Shown: positions 1 to 7,317, counted from the stretch's first letter. The stretch: DNA of 8,441 nucleotides from an uncultured Bacteroidota bacterium (GCA_913062655.1 CAJXXO010000102.1:1-8441); one strand, 5' to 3'. Numbers and translations are program-made. The notes: generated by a model not told the origin, from the letters alone.

Positions 1-3000
1 ATCGGTCGGTGGCTGGGTGATCCGCTGCTAGGCAAAGCGGCCTTCGATGCGCAATTGACAGGACAAGGCTTTCAGAAGGAAAACCTCGATGCTGATGTGA
101 CCACCAATATCCAGTTGTTGGAGCTAAATGGCTACCCTTACCAAAATGTAACCTTTACCGGGAACCTCCGCCAGCAGGTATTTGATGGTGAATTGAATGT
201 AAAGGACCAAAACCTGGTCCTATCCTTTACCGGTCAAATGGACCTGAATAAGGAGCAGCCTTCCTTTGACGTAGAAGCTGACATCGGCTTTGCACAGCTA
301 CGTCCATTGAATATCACCGAGGAAAATGTAAAGCTACAAACGAAAGTAAACGCCCAATTTACCGGTTTGAACTTGGACGACCTCGTTGGGCACGTACAGA
401 TGCAGCAGACCAATATCTACGCCAATAACCGCTTTTTTCCGATCGGTAATGTGGAGTTACTCTCGGAAAACTATGCGCTTGGCAAACGCATTACCCTCAA
501 CTCTACCCTGGCCGATGGGATGATCGATGGGCAGTTTCAAGTGTCTGAGCTCGGTCCTACTTTCCTCAACTTCTTGTCGCAATACTACCCTTCTGTGCTC
601 AACTATACCGAGGCGACTGCCTCAGCACAGGATTTCTTCTTTTACCTGGATGTAAAAAAAGGCAGTCAGCTCACCGACTTGTTATTGCCAGACATTCGTG
701 GACTGGCCGGTACCAGCATTAGCGGAAATTTTAACAGCACCAATCATCACATCATTGCCACCATTGATATGCCCAACATCTCCTACGGTGATTACCGTGC
801 TGATCAGTTTCATATCGACATGGAGTCAGATGCGGATACCTTTCATTTTGATGTTATTGCCGACAAGCTCTACCTGGACAATGGGTTGAGTGCCACTCAC
901 CATTTAAAGGGCAAAATATTCAATGATAATGTTTACTTCAATCTGGAAGTATATGAAGACTCCCTGCTCAATGAACTGTTTGCCAATGCCGTACTGACCA
1001 ACAAGGGAGACTCTTTATCCCTAAGTCTACTGAGCTCTCGCCTGCTGGTAGCCGGAGAAGAGTGGTTTATTAATGAAGAGAATGAAATCCGCTATTACGA
1101 CAACAATCTCTTCGCCAACAATATTGAATTGGAAAGCGGCCGGCAGCACATCACCTTGACCAGCCACTTAAATGATCAGGGCAACACCAACCTGGATGCG
1201 ACCTTTGAAAAAGTGGAATTGGATGGTTTGATGCGCATCATTCAATACGATGATTATTCCCTTGGGGGCCAAATAACGGGCACTGCTAGCATGACGGACG
1301 CCTTGCGTGCCAACAATGACATAAGTAGTGCGATCACCATCAACGATTTCACATTGGATGGTGACACTATGGGTAACCTGACGGCTGATGTGCGTTACCA
1401 TCTGGGAGAGAATCGATTTACACTCGCCTCTGATCTAGCGGCAGTTACCGGAGGCGATTTCAGTTTGCGTGGCGATTACAATTTTGAGGAAGAGGCAGGC
1501 ATGCAGTTTAAGCTATTGGCGAGAAAGGCCCCTTTTGAATTGGTGGAGCCCTTCCTCGTTGGGGTAGCTTCAGAATTGGAGGGTTTGATCGATGGTGAAG
1601 TTGATTTGTATGGCTCTGTAGATGATCCGCACTTTGAGGGTGACCTTCTGGTCAATGGTGCAGCACTTACAGTTGATTATCTCGGCACGCGCTACTATTT
1701 AGACCCTGTGCCGATAGACTTTACCGACAAGTCCATCTATGTAGAAAACACCAAGCTATTCGACAATTCAGACAAGAAAAAGGCTACTACCGCTGATTTG
1801 GGTGGAGAGATCAACTTCTCTGACTTTACAGACTTCACTTTCCAGGACTTTTATGTCTACACCGATCCGAACTTCCGCTTTATGGAAACCACAGAGGAAG
1901 AAAACGAACTCTTCTACGGCCAGGCCTATGGAAAAGCCATCGTGCTGATCAATGGCCCAATCGAAAATATGGACATCTATGTCAATGCCAAGTCTGATCC
2001 GAACACATCCGTGGCCATTCCTATCGTGTACGATACCGATGTCTCGCAATATGATTTCATTGAATTCATTGACCGTACCACAGATTCTGTTATCAAAAAT
2101 CTGGAAGCACAGAGCTACACGGGCCTCAACCTGACCATGGACCTCGATGTAACCACCGATGCAGAAATGAAAATCATCTTTAACCAGCAATCGGGGGAAG
2201 TGATCCAGGGACGAGGGGAAGGTAATCTGAAACTCAAAATTGACGCAGCCGGTAATTTCGAAATGTATGGCGATGTGACCATTAAAGAGGGAGATTACCT
2301 CTTCCGATTGCAGGACGTCATCAGTAAGCGATTTATGATTGAGGAGGGAAGCACCATCAGTTGGTCGGGTGACCCCTATGATGCTAACCTCGACATTACA
2401 GCCATTTACAGACGAAAAGTAGCCCGTTACGACCTGGTGAGTGACCTGGAAAATGAATTATCGCAAGCAGAGATCCAAAACCTGAAGCGCCCCGTCAATG
2501 TAGACCTCGACCTGACCATGCGTGGTTCTTTAAACAGCCCCGATATCAGTTTTGACATCAATGTCGCTAACCAGGATGCTAACCTGACAAGTGTGTTTAC
2601 GAGTCGTTTGCAGGAAGTAAAACAAAATGAGACCGACCTGAACAAGCAGGTATTTGGTTTGATCATGTTTAATCAGTTCTTACCGCCTGAATTGTCCGGA
2701 TCTGGCAACACCGACCTCATTGCCAGCAGTACCAGCACGGTTACAGAGTTCCTGACCAATCAGTTGAATATCTACTTCAACGATTGGCTGAGCAAGTACG
2801 ACATTTCGGTCAACTTCGACTATCGTCAGTACGACCTGGCAGAGGAGGAAACAGAAAGTTTGCGGAGAAACGAGCTGGAGTTGGAGCTCAACAAGAAAAT
2901 TGGGCGCCTCACGATCAATGTAGGGGGTAATTTCGACTTTGGCAGCAACGAAAATGTAGCCGGACCGACCACTAATAACCTCTATGGTGACTTCTCCGTG

Positions 3001-3297
3001 GAATATGCACTGACAGAAGACGGTAGAGTGCGTGTACGCGGCTTCCGGGAGACGGATTACGACATTTTTGCGGAAGATTATAGGGGAAAAGCCGGTGTGG
3101 GTATCAGTTTCCGCAAAGAATTCACCCGATTTAGTGAGTTATTCGAAACGACAGCAGCGAACGATCCACCACCTAAAGAAAAGGAAGTATCGCAAACAGA
3201 AGAGGAAAAAGACGAGACCGACCCTACGCCACCAGAGCCGGATCTAAGCCCCGAACCCGGTCCGGAAACACCGGATGGGCCTCAGTTTTTTGATTAA
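1..3297 (+). CDS. tamB: TamB-like translocation and assembly module protein, 5'-truncated by the window edge
   Basis: The frame is open from base 1, so the real start lies upstream; 1098 residues are visible. TamB proteins are anchored in the inner membrane and span the periplasm as a long beta-rich groove, helping outer-membrane protein assembly and/or lipid transport (family knowledge). Most of the visible part is repetitive beta-strand sequence without motifs. The C-terminal DUF490/TamB region is clear: a glycine-rich GRGEGNLKLKID stretch at about window residues 737-748, then GDVTIKEGDYLF, IEEGSTISWSGDPYDANLDI and an ITAIYR end near 804. A second conserved block near the end includes the YGDFSVEY and RGFRETDY strands and a GISFRKEF run before residue 1041. 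After it comes a tail of about 50 residues rich in Pro, Glu and Asp, ending QFFD. The signal anchor and N-terminus are not in the window. The hydrolase gene follows after 28 bp on the same strand and may be cotranscribed. The family call is strong; the exact cargo is unknown. Confidence 0.9.
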   Translation: MGRWLGDPLLGKAAFDAQLTGQGFQKENLDADVTTNIQLLELNGYPYQNVTFTGNLRQQVFDGELNVKDQNLVLSFTGQMDLNKEQPSFDVEADIGFAQLRPLNITEENVKLQTKVNAQFTGLNLDDLVGHVQMQQTNIYANNRFFPIGNVELLSENYALGKRITLNSTLADGMIDGQFQVSELGPTFLNFLSQYYPSVLNYTEATASAQDFFFYLDVKKGSQLTDLLLPDIRGLAGTSISGNFNSTNHHIIATIDMPNISYGDYRADQFHIDMESDADTFHFDVIADKLYLDNGLSATHHLKGKIFNDNVYFNLEVYEDSLLNELFANAVLTNKGDSLSLSLLSSRLLVAGEEWFINEENEIRYYDNNLFANNIELESGRQHITLTSHLNDQGNTNLDATFEKVELDGLMRIIQYDDYSLGGQITGTASMTDALRANNDISSAITINDFTLDGDTMGNLTADVRYHLGENRFTLASDLAAVTGGDFSLRGDYNFEEEAGMQFKLLARKAPFELVEPFLVGVASELEGLIDGEVDLYGSVDDPHFEGDLLVNGAALTVDYLGTRYYLDPVPIDFTDKSIYVENTKLFDNSDKKKATTADLGGEINFSDFTDFTFQDFYVYTDPNFRFMETTEEENELFYGQAYGKAIVLINGPIENMDIYVNAKSDPNTSVAIPIVYDTDVSQYDFIEFIDRTTDSVIKNLEAQSYTGLNLTMDLDVTTDAEMKIIFNQQSGEVIQGRGEGNLKLKIDAAGNFEMYGDVTIKEGDYLFRLQDVISKRFMIEEGSTISWSGDPYDANLDITAIYRRKVARYDLVSDLENELSQAEIQNLKRPVNVDLDLTMRGSLNSPDISFDINVANQDANLTSVFTSRLQEVKQNETDLNKQVFGLIMFNQFLPPELSGSGNTDLIASSTSTVTEFLTNQLNIYFNDWLSKYDISVNFDYRQYDLAEEETESLRRNELELELNKKIGRLTINVGGNFDFGSNENVAGPTTNNLYGDFSVEYALTEDGRVRVRGFRETDYDIFAEDYRGKAGVGISFRKEFTRFSELFETTAANDPPPKEKEVSQTEEEKDETDPTPPEPDLSPEPGPETPDGPQFFD

Positions 3298-3325
3298 CTA
3301 TCTATTATTTTGATGTATTTCATAT

Positions 3326-4018
3326 ATGCCCCCACCAAATAATCTCATTCTGCTCCATGGTGCACTCGGTTCGGGTGAACAGTGCCAAGCGTTCGCCAAC
3401 GTCCTTTCTTCGCAATTTCGCGTACACCCCATTACCTTTTCTGGTCACGGTGGGCTACCGATTACACAACCTTACCGTCTGCCGCAAATGACGCTGGATG
3501 TTTTGCGCTACCTGGACGAACAACAGATCGATCAACCCAAAGTGTTCGGCTACAGCATGGGTGGGTATGTGGCCGCCTACATTGCCCTGCACCATCCCGA
3601 CCGGTTTTCTCACATCACCACGCTTGGAACCAAATGGGACTGGACCCCGGAAACGGCTGACAAAGAAACACGTATGCTGAATCCGGATGTCATAGAAGAG
3701 AAAGTACCGCAGTTTGCACGTATGCTCGAACAACGTCACCGCCCGGAGGATTGGCGGAAAGTGTTGGAGTATACGGCTGACTTTATGTACAAGCTTGCCA
3801 ACGGTATGGCATTACAACAGTCTGATTTTGAAAAGATTACTACCCCCATGCTGATTCTGAGGGGCGATCAGGATAATATGGTCACCGAAGTCGAATCGAA
3901 GCAGGTAGCCAGATGGCTGCCCAATGGCAACTTTCAAACCCTACCGGATACACCTCATCCTATTGAGAAGGTAGATTATGGGAAGCTATTGGATGTAGTG
4001 AGATCAGAAGTACTGTAG
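3326..4018 (+). CDS. Alpha/beta-fold hydrolase
   Basis: This 230-residue protein has the features of a small cytoplasmic alpha/beta hydrolase. An HGALGSG oxyanion-hole segment lies at residues 11-17, and SGHGG at 39-43. The nucleophile elbow GYSMGG spans residues 75-80, with Ser77 as the likely nucleophile. The LRGDQDNMV segment at 178-186 gives Asp183 as the likely acid, and His211 in DTPHPIEK completes the triad. A variable cap covers roughly residues 105-170. There is no signal peptide or membrane segment. The ATG at 3326 starts just before the first core strand, so the N-terminus is very short but usable. A weak promoter-like TTATTTTG sits at 3305-3312, but cotranscription with the upstream tamB-like gene is equally possible. 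The substrate cannot be told from sequence; esterase, lactonase or C-C hydrolase roles all remain open. Confidence 0.88.
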   Translation: MPPPNNLILLHGALGSGEQCQAFANVLSSQFRVHPITFSGHGGLPITQPYRLPQMTLDVLRYLDEQQIDQPKVFGYSMGGYVAAYIALHHPDRFSHITTLGTKWDWTPETADKETRMLNPDVIEEKVPQFARMLEQRHRPEDWRKVLEYTADFMYKLANGMALQQSDFEKITTPMLILRGDQDNMVTEVESKQVARWLPNGNFQTLPDTPHPIEKVDYGKLLDVVRSEVL

Positions 4019-4036
4019 ATTCCGGCTCAAACTTCT

Positions 4037-4077
4037 AGAGGGTAACCTTTTTAGGTGCCTCCCTACTTATTCTTTTT
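4037..4077 (+). terminator. Weak candidate terminator between convergent genes
   Basis: The 44-bp gap between the hydrolase stop and the ribBA stop contains ACCT-TTTT-AGGT (4045-4056). It is flanked by AGGG (4039-4042) and CCCT (4061-4064), which can pair through an unequal internal loop. A T-rich run (TATTCTTTTT) follows on the + strand at about 4068-4077, inside the ribBA 3' end. The stem is short and interrupted, so this is a possible Rho-independent stop for the hydrolase transcript only. On the minus strand no T tract follows the hairpin. Confidence 0.3.
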
Positions 4078-5325
4078 CAACTGCAGCTCCACATCACGGA
4101 GGATCTCATGACCGCCAAATTCACGCTTGGCTTGTAGGTACTGCTCATTGTGCTTATTCGGTGGAATCTCAATCGCTACATTCTCTACGATCTCCAGGCC
4201 GTAGCCTTTGATGGCGATACGTTTCTTCGGATTGTTGGTCATAAAACGGATCTTGCAGACGCCCAGGTCACGCAGGATCTGCGCACCAATGCCATAATCC
4301 CGCTGGTCTTTCTTGAAACCCAGCTTCTCATTGGCTTCATAGGTGTTGTAACCTTCTTCCTGTAGTTTGTACGCCTTCAGCTTGTTGAGCAGGCCAATGC
4401 CCCGCCCCTCTTGGTTCATATACAGCACAACCCCCTTGCCCTCACGGTCAACCATCTGCAGGGCGTGATGTAACTGATCACCACAATCGCAGCGCATGGA
4501 GCCCAATACATCACCGGTAAGACAAGAACTGTGTACACGCACCAAGACCGGTTCATCTTTCTCCCACTCCCCTTTTACCATAGCCAAATGGGCCATGCCG
4601 GTGGTCGTTTGGGTATAGGCCACCAATTTGAAGTCACCGTACTTGGTCGGCATTTGCACCTCTACTTCTTTCTGGATCAGCGTTTCGTGCGTCAGGCGAT
4701 AAGCCACTAAGTCTTTGATGGTAATCAATTTGAGATCGAACTGATCGGCTATCTTACGGAGCTCTGGCATCTTGGCCATAGTCCCATCCTCGTTCATGAT
4801 CTCTACGAGCACGCCAGCGGGCTGGAAGCCTGCGAGACGGGCCAGGTCAATAGCCGCTTCGGTGTGGCCGGTCCTGCGGAGTACGCCCCCCTTGCGGGCA
4901 CGTAAGGGGAATATATGTCCTGGTTTGCCTAGTTCTTCCGGCTTGGTGTTGGGATCGACCAGGGCACGGACCGTTTTGGCACGGTCGCTGGCAGAAATAC
5001 CGGTAGTACAGCCATGACCGATCAAGTCCACGGAAACGGTAAAGGGCGTAGCATGCAGGGAGGTGTTGTCGCTGACCATCATTTCGAGGCCGAGTTCATC
5101 GCAGCGTTCCTCTACCAATGAGGCACAGATCAGCCCACGGCCATGAGTAGCCATGAAGTTGATCATCTCCGGAGTAACCATCTCGGCTGCCCCGATGAAA
5201 TCCCCCTCATTCTCGCGGTCTTCGTCATCCACTACGATGACCAGCTTGCCATTGCGAATGTCTTCCAGTGCTTCTTCGATGGTGTCTACCGGCACCGAGA
5301 GGTGCGTGTGGTTATGCTCGCTCAT
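4063..5325 (-). CDS. ribBA: Bifunctional 3,4-dihydroxy-2-butanone-4-phosphate synthase / GTP cyclohydrolase II
   Basis: The 420-residue product makes both precursors that feed the riboflavin pathway. Residues 1 to about 205 form the RibB domain, which converts ribulose 5-phosphate to 3,4-dihydroxy-2-butanone 4-phosphate. It shows the acidic loop DDEDRENEGDF at 33-43, THGRGLIC at 60-67, and RRTGHTEAAIDLARLAG at 150-166 with His154. Residues from about 210 form the RibA domain, which opens GTP. Its zinc ligands are Cys268, Cys279 and Cys281 in SSCLTGDVLGSMRCDCGD, followed by NQEGRGIGL (304-312, Arg308), DYGIGAQILRDLG, and TNNPKKR near the end. Length and residues fit a fully active fused enzyme. 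The ATG at 5325 is supported by a good -7 promoter box 20 nt upstream. The 20-nt space leaves no room for an FMN riboswitch; a dyad at the promoter may give control instead. The gene stands alone, with no other rib gene in the window. Confidence 0.97.
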   Translation of the reverse strand: MSEHNHTHLSVPVDTIEEALEDIRNGKLVIVVDDEDRENEGDFIGAAEMVTPEMINFMATHGRGLICASLVEERCDELGLEMMVSDNTSLHATPFTVSVDLIGHGCTTGISASDRAKTVRALVDPNTKPEELGKPGHIFPLRARKGGVLRRTGHTEAAIDLARLAGFQPAGVLVEIMNEDGTMAKMPELRKIADQFDLKLITIKDLVAYRLTHETLIQKEVEVQMPTKYGDFKLVAYTQTTTGMAHLAMVKGEWEKDEPVLVRVHSSCLTGDVLGSMRCDCGDQLHHALQMVDREGKGVVLYMNQEGRGIGLLNKLKAYKLQEEGYNTYEANEKLGFKKDQRDYGIGAQILRDLGVCKIRFMTNNPKKRIAIKGYGLEIVENVAIEIPPNKHNEQYLQAKREFGGHEILRDVELQLKKNK

Positions 5326-5339
5326 GCCCTATTCCCTTG

Positions 5340-5359
5340 AAAGTGCAAAAGTACACTTT
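5340..5359. promoter_or_regulatory. Inverted repeat enclosing the ribBA -7 box (operator candidate)
   Basis: Perfect 6-bp arms AAAGTG (5340-5345) and CACTTT (5354-5359) flank exactly the 8-bp -7 element. A protein bound here would block or remodel the promoter. The arms are short, and chance is possible. The predicted transcript starts inside or just beyond one arm, so a DNA-level operator is more plausible than an RNA hairpin. Confidence 0.35.
5346..5353 (-). promoter_or_regulatory. ribBA promoter, -7 box
   Basis: Read on the minus strand the bases are TACTTTTG, a full match to the Bacteroidota -7 consensus TAnnTTTG. The box ends 20 nt before the ribBA ATG, which predicts a leader of about 12-16 nt. 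No convincing -33 TTTG is present; the nearest candidates are TTTC/TTCG within the preceding 17-25 nt. Minus-strand bases just before the ATG include AAGGGAA, a weak ribosome-binding-like stretch. Confidence 0.65.
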
Positions 5360-5521
5360 GTTTACCGATGGAAACGAAAATGGGGAAACGGAGTTCAAAA
5401 AGGAATAGGGGGAAAGATGAATTCACTGGTAAGCCTCGACACGATTAATAGAGAAAGCAAAGCTACCCCTGTTTCCCTGATTAAACTGACGAATATCATC
5501 AACTTTTACCGGGTAATACCC

Positions 5522-5529
5522 TAGCTTTT
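5522..5529 (+). promoter_or_regulatory. Weak candidate -7 box for the small membrane protein gene
   Basis: TAGCTTTT differs from TAnnTTTG at the last base. It directly abuts the dyad GGGTA-A-TACCC at 5511-5521 and would give a leader of roughly 85-90 nt before the ATG at 5624. No clear -33 element is visible, so this is tentative. Confidence 0.22.
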
Positions 5530-5623
5530 CACTACCATTCGCCTCGATGCATGTGCGTGTGTAGATGTGTCGAGTGGAGCATTGAGACGTGTGTGATTGT
5601 TCTTTCACTTTAAAGCACTGATC

Positions 5624-5935
5624 ATGCAAGCTTCACAACGCAACCTCGCGCTGAACTTTGGTTTTGGTGCCATTCTGGGCGCCTCCATTGTCATCGGATT
5701 GGGCATGCTGGCACTTCAGCATCGCCTGGATCCAACATTTATCGTCTATTTTTCACTGGTGCCGTTTTTCCTGTTTGCCATCGGGCTTTCCGGCATCATT
5801 CTCCATTACTTTGATACCCACTTCAAGCTCGATAGCCTGACGTATCCGCTCTTTATTGGTGGACTGTTCGTCATACTGCTTCTACTGCACGTCTTCTTTG
5901 TGCTGCCTGCAGTTTGTCCGGGATTTCCGGTGTAG
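5624..5935 (+). CDS. Small integral membrane protein of unknown function
   Basis: The 103-residue product is almost entirely hydrophobic, with three predicted membrane helices at about residues 12-31, 38-62 and 74-97. A short basic N-terminus (MQASQRN) precedes the first helix. The loops are short: QHRLDP (32-37) and a loop at about 63-73 with His66, Lys68 and Asp70. The C-terminus is LPAVCPGFPV, with a single Cys98 near the membrane edge. I do not recognise the family and assign no function. The ATG at 5624 is preferred over an in-frame TTG at 5597 because the extra nine residues add no helix and TTG starts are rarer. The gene converges on the ROK kinase gene, with only 6 bp between the two stop codons. 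Hydrophobic-codon use continuous over the whole frame supports a real gene, but homology is untested. Confidence 0.72.
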   Translation: MQASQRNLALNFGFGAILGASIVIGLGMLALQHRLDPTFIVYFSLVPFFLFAIGLSGIILHYFDTHFKLDSLTYPLFIGGLFVILLLLHVFFVLPAVCPGFPV

Positions 5936-5941
5936 ATCATC

Positions 5942-6889
5942 CTAATGGGTGAATTCCTCCACCGCTGCGGCCGCACCGAGTATAGAAGCCTTGTTATCCG
6001 GTAGGGCGGATACCAATAGTGGGATTTTGTCTTTGTAAAGGTATAATACAAACTCCTCCATGTAATCTTTAGCCGGTTTAAGTAGCAGGTCGCCTGCATT
6101 GGCCAATCCACCGAGGAAAAAGATCGCCTCCGGGCTAAAATAAGCCGCTATTTCAGCCATTTTGCGCCCAATGATAGCGGCAGTATAGTCAAACGCCTTC
6201 AGCGCAATCTCATCACCCTGTTGGGCCGCTTCAAAAACCTGCTTGGAAGTGAGATTAGCGGGGTCAATGTGTTGCAGACTTGAAGTCGCCCCCGGACGAG
6301 CCAGGAGTTCAGTGATGGTCTCTTTCAGTCCGGTAGCCGAAGCATAGCGCTCAAAGCATCCCTTTCGTCCACAGTTGCACAGTCGGCCTTCCGGTATCGC
6401 CAGGGTGTGCCCCACTTCACCAGCCATGCCATCGTGCCCGATCAATAGCTGGCCATTGACAATAATACCCGCCCCGATACCGGTGCCCAAGGTGATGACG
6501 ATGAAGTCCTTCATGTTCTTACCGGCACCGTACTTCAGTTCGCCTAGTGCAGAAGCATTGGCGTCATTGTTGACCACCACCGGTACACCAAAGCGCTGGT
6601 GTACCATTTCCTTCAGGTTGATAAGGCCTTTCCAGGGCAAGTTGGGCGGACTCTCCATACACCCGGTATGGAAGTTGGCATTCGGGGCGCCAATACCCAC
6701 GCCCAGCAGCTTAAGGTCCTGTTGGTCCAGTTGTAGCTGAATGATCTGCTGAATGGTATTCATCAGCACGCGGACATCCGGGTAACGTTTGGTTGGCAGT
6801 CGCTCCTGCCAGATTACCTCTCCATCCGCCACCAGTCCGAAGTCGGTGTTGGTACCGCCAATATCAATGCCTGCAATAACTCCTCTCAT
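5942..6889 (-). CDS. ROK-family sugar kinase, glucokinase-like
   Basis: The 315-residue protein is a cytoplasmic ATP-dependent sugar kinase of the ROK family. The N-terminal phosphate-binding motif GIDIGGTNTDFGLV lies at residues 7-20. VNNDANASALGE at 106-117 carries the catalytic base Asp109, and LGTGIGAGIIVNG at 134-146 is the second ATP-binding loop. The ROK signature follows: GEVGHT at 157-162, then CNCGRKGCFE at 171-180, giving zinc ligands His161, Cys171, Cys173 and Cys178. FFLGGLANAGD near the C-terminus and the alanine-rich SILGAAAAVEE end are typical. There is no N-terminal helix-turn-helix, so this is the kinase branch and not a ROK repressor. Length is normal. Glucose is the most likely substrate, but other hexoses or amino sugars are possible. 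A near-consensus -7 box lies 20 nt before the ATG. Confidence 0.93.
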   Translation of the reverse strand: MRGVIAGIDIGGTNTDFGLVADGEVIWQERLPTKRYPDVRVLMNTIQQIIQLQLDQQDLKLLGVGIGAPNANFHTGCMESPPNLPWKGLINLKEMVHQRFGVPVVVNNDANASALGELKYGAGKNMKDFIVITLGTGIGAGIIVNGQLLIGHDGMAGEVGHTLAIPEGRLCNCGRKGCFERYASATGLKETITELLARPGATSSLQHIDPANLTSKQVFEAAQQGDEIALKAFDYTAAIIGRKMAEIAAYFSPEAIFFLGGLANAGDLLLKPAKDYMEEFVLYLYKDKIPLLVSALPDNKASILGAAAAVEEFTH

Positions 6890-6909
6890 GTCCAGTGGGA
6901 TTGGGGTCG

Positions 6910-6917
6910 TAAAGGTA
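6910..6917 (-). promoter_or_regulatory. Candidate -7 box for the ROK kinase gene
   Basis: Minus-strand bases are TACCTTTA, matching TAnnTTTG except the last base. The box ends 20 nt before the ATG, the same spacing as the ribBA box, which supports it. The -33 region is not convincing. Confidence 0.45.
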
Positions 6918-7003
6918 AGGGATGGGCCGAATTAGCCATAGGTTTTCTTTGGATTGAAAATATGACCTTCCTTAACACGCTGGTATATCCCTTTCTTTGT
7001 GGT

Positions 7004-7022
7004 TATCATTGCAGTAATGATA
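7004..7022. promoter_or_regulatory. 19-bp near-perfect dyad before the small protein gene (operator or leader hairpin)
   Basis: TATCATT (7004-7010) and AATGATA (7016-7022) are perfect 7-bp inverted arms around GCAGT. Within that centre C and G also pair, leaving one mismatched pair in the whole palindrome. Its end is 25 bp before the ATG at 7048. Symmetry and size fit a dimeric repressor or activator site. As RNA it could also form a 7-bp stem, but a 5-nt loop and A/U-rich stem make it weak. A TTTCTTTG sequence at 6992-6999, one base off the -7 consensus, lies immediately upstream. Confidence 0.45.
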
Positions 7023-7047
7023 GTACAGGACTAACCCATCTATTAAT

Positions 7048-7284
7048 ATGACACTTCGCCTACTTTGGGACTTCCGCGGACCGAACGCGCAAGGCATTGC
7101 CGAACATTTTGTCAATCACCTGCGCACTTATGCACAGCGCCATGAATTGGAGGACCCACCAATGGGTGCATTGGAAAATCGACCCGGTTGGTGGTCGGCT
7201 TATTTGGAGGCTCCTGAGGCTGACTTTCCAGAACTGAAAAAACACCTGAAACCACACCGTGTGATACAGGTCACAGATGAATGA
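7048..7284 (+). CDS. Small uncharacterised protein (78 residues)
   Basis: The protein begins with a hydrophobic LRLLWDFRGP strand-like segment (residues 3-12), then a His-rich amphipathic helix AEHFVNHLRTYAQRHEL (about 18-34). A WWSAYLEAPEADF segment at about 48-60 leads to an ELKKHLKPHRVIQV end. There is no signal peptide or membrane helix, so it is probably a small soluble alpha/beta protein. The WDFRG start and LKPHR end resemble, from memory, small conserved Bacteroidota proteins without known function; I could not check this. The ATG at 7048 is the only sensible start. The dyad at 7004-7022 may regulate it. A 326-bp non-coding region with hairpins follows the stop. Confidence 0.65.
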   Translation: MTLRLLWDFRGPNAQGIAEHFVNHLRTYAQRHELEDPPMGALENRPGWWSAYLEAPEADFPELKKHLKPHRVIQVTDE

Positions 7285-7317
7285 CGGGGGCAACGAATCT
7301 ATCCTCTCTGCGACAGG

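Larger units (their letters stand above)
5326..5623. other. Divergent intergenic region between ribBA and the small membrane protein
   Basis: These 298 bp separate two divergently transcribed genes. The first 85 bp hold the ribBA promoter and two nested inverted repeats (5340-5359; 5327-5338 with 5399-5410). The rest holds an 11-bp dyad GGGTA-A-TACCC at 5511-5521, a weak promoter-like box just after it, and a GT-rich tract around 5550-5596. Short open frames on both strands show no recognisable protein features. I see no tRNA or known riboswitch. Confidence 0.6.

Noticed and set aside
1768..2190. 140-residue minus-strand open frame within the TamB gene
   Set aside because: It is antisense to continuous TamB coding sequence, without motifs or a promoter; it is a by-product of codon use.
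5326..5345. Possible FMN riboswitch before ribBA
   Set aside because: Only 20 nt separate the -7 box from the ATG, and no RFN-like conserved segments are visible in the spacer.
5153..5524. 123-residue plus-strand open frame overlapping the ribBA start
   Set aside because: Most of it is antisense to the conserved RibB domain, and the rest is low-complexity spacer.
5435..5574. 8-bp inverted pair CTCGACAC (5435-5442) and GTGTCGAG (5567-5574)
   Set aside because: With 124 bp between the arms and no extension, an 8-bp match is expected by chance in a spacer of this size.
5423..5629. 68-residue minus-strand open frame in the ribBA/membrane protein spacer
   Set aside because: It overlaps the start of the membrane protein gene, has no recognised motif, and has no convincing promoter. 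It could be a decayed fragment, but nothing positive supports that.
5966..5975. Perfect 10-bp palindrome TGCGGCCGCA
   Set aside because: It lies in the ROK coding sequence over an alanine-rich stretch and is explained by Ala codons.
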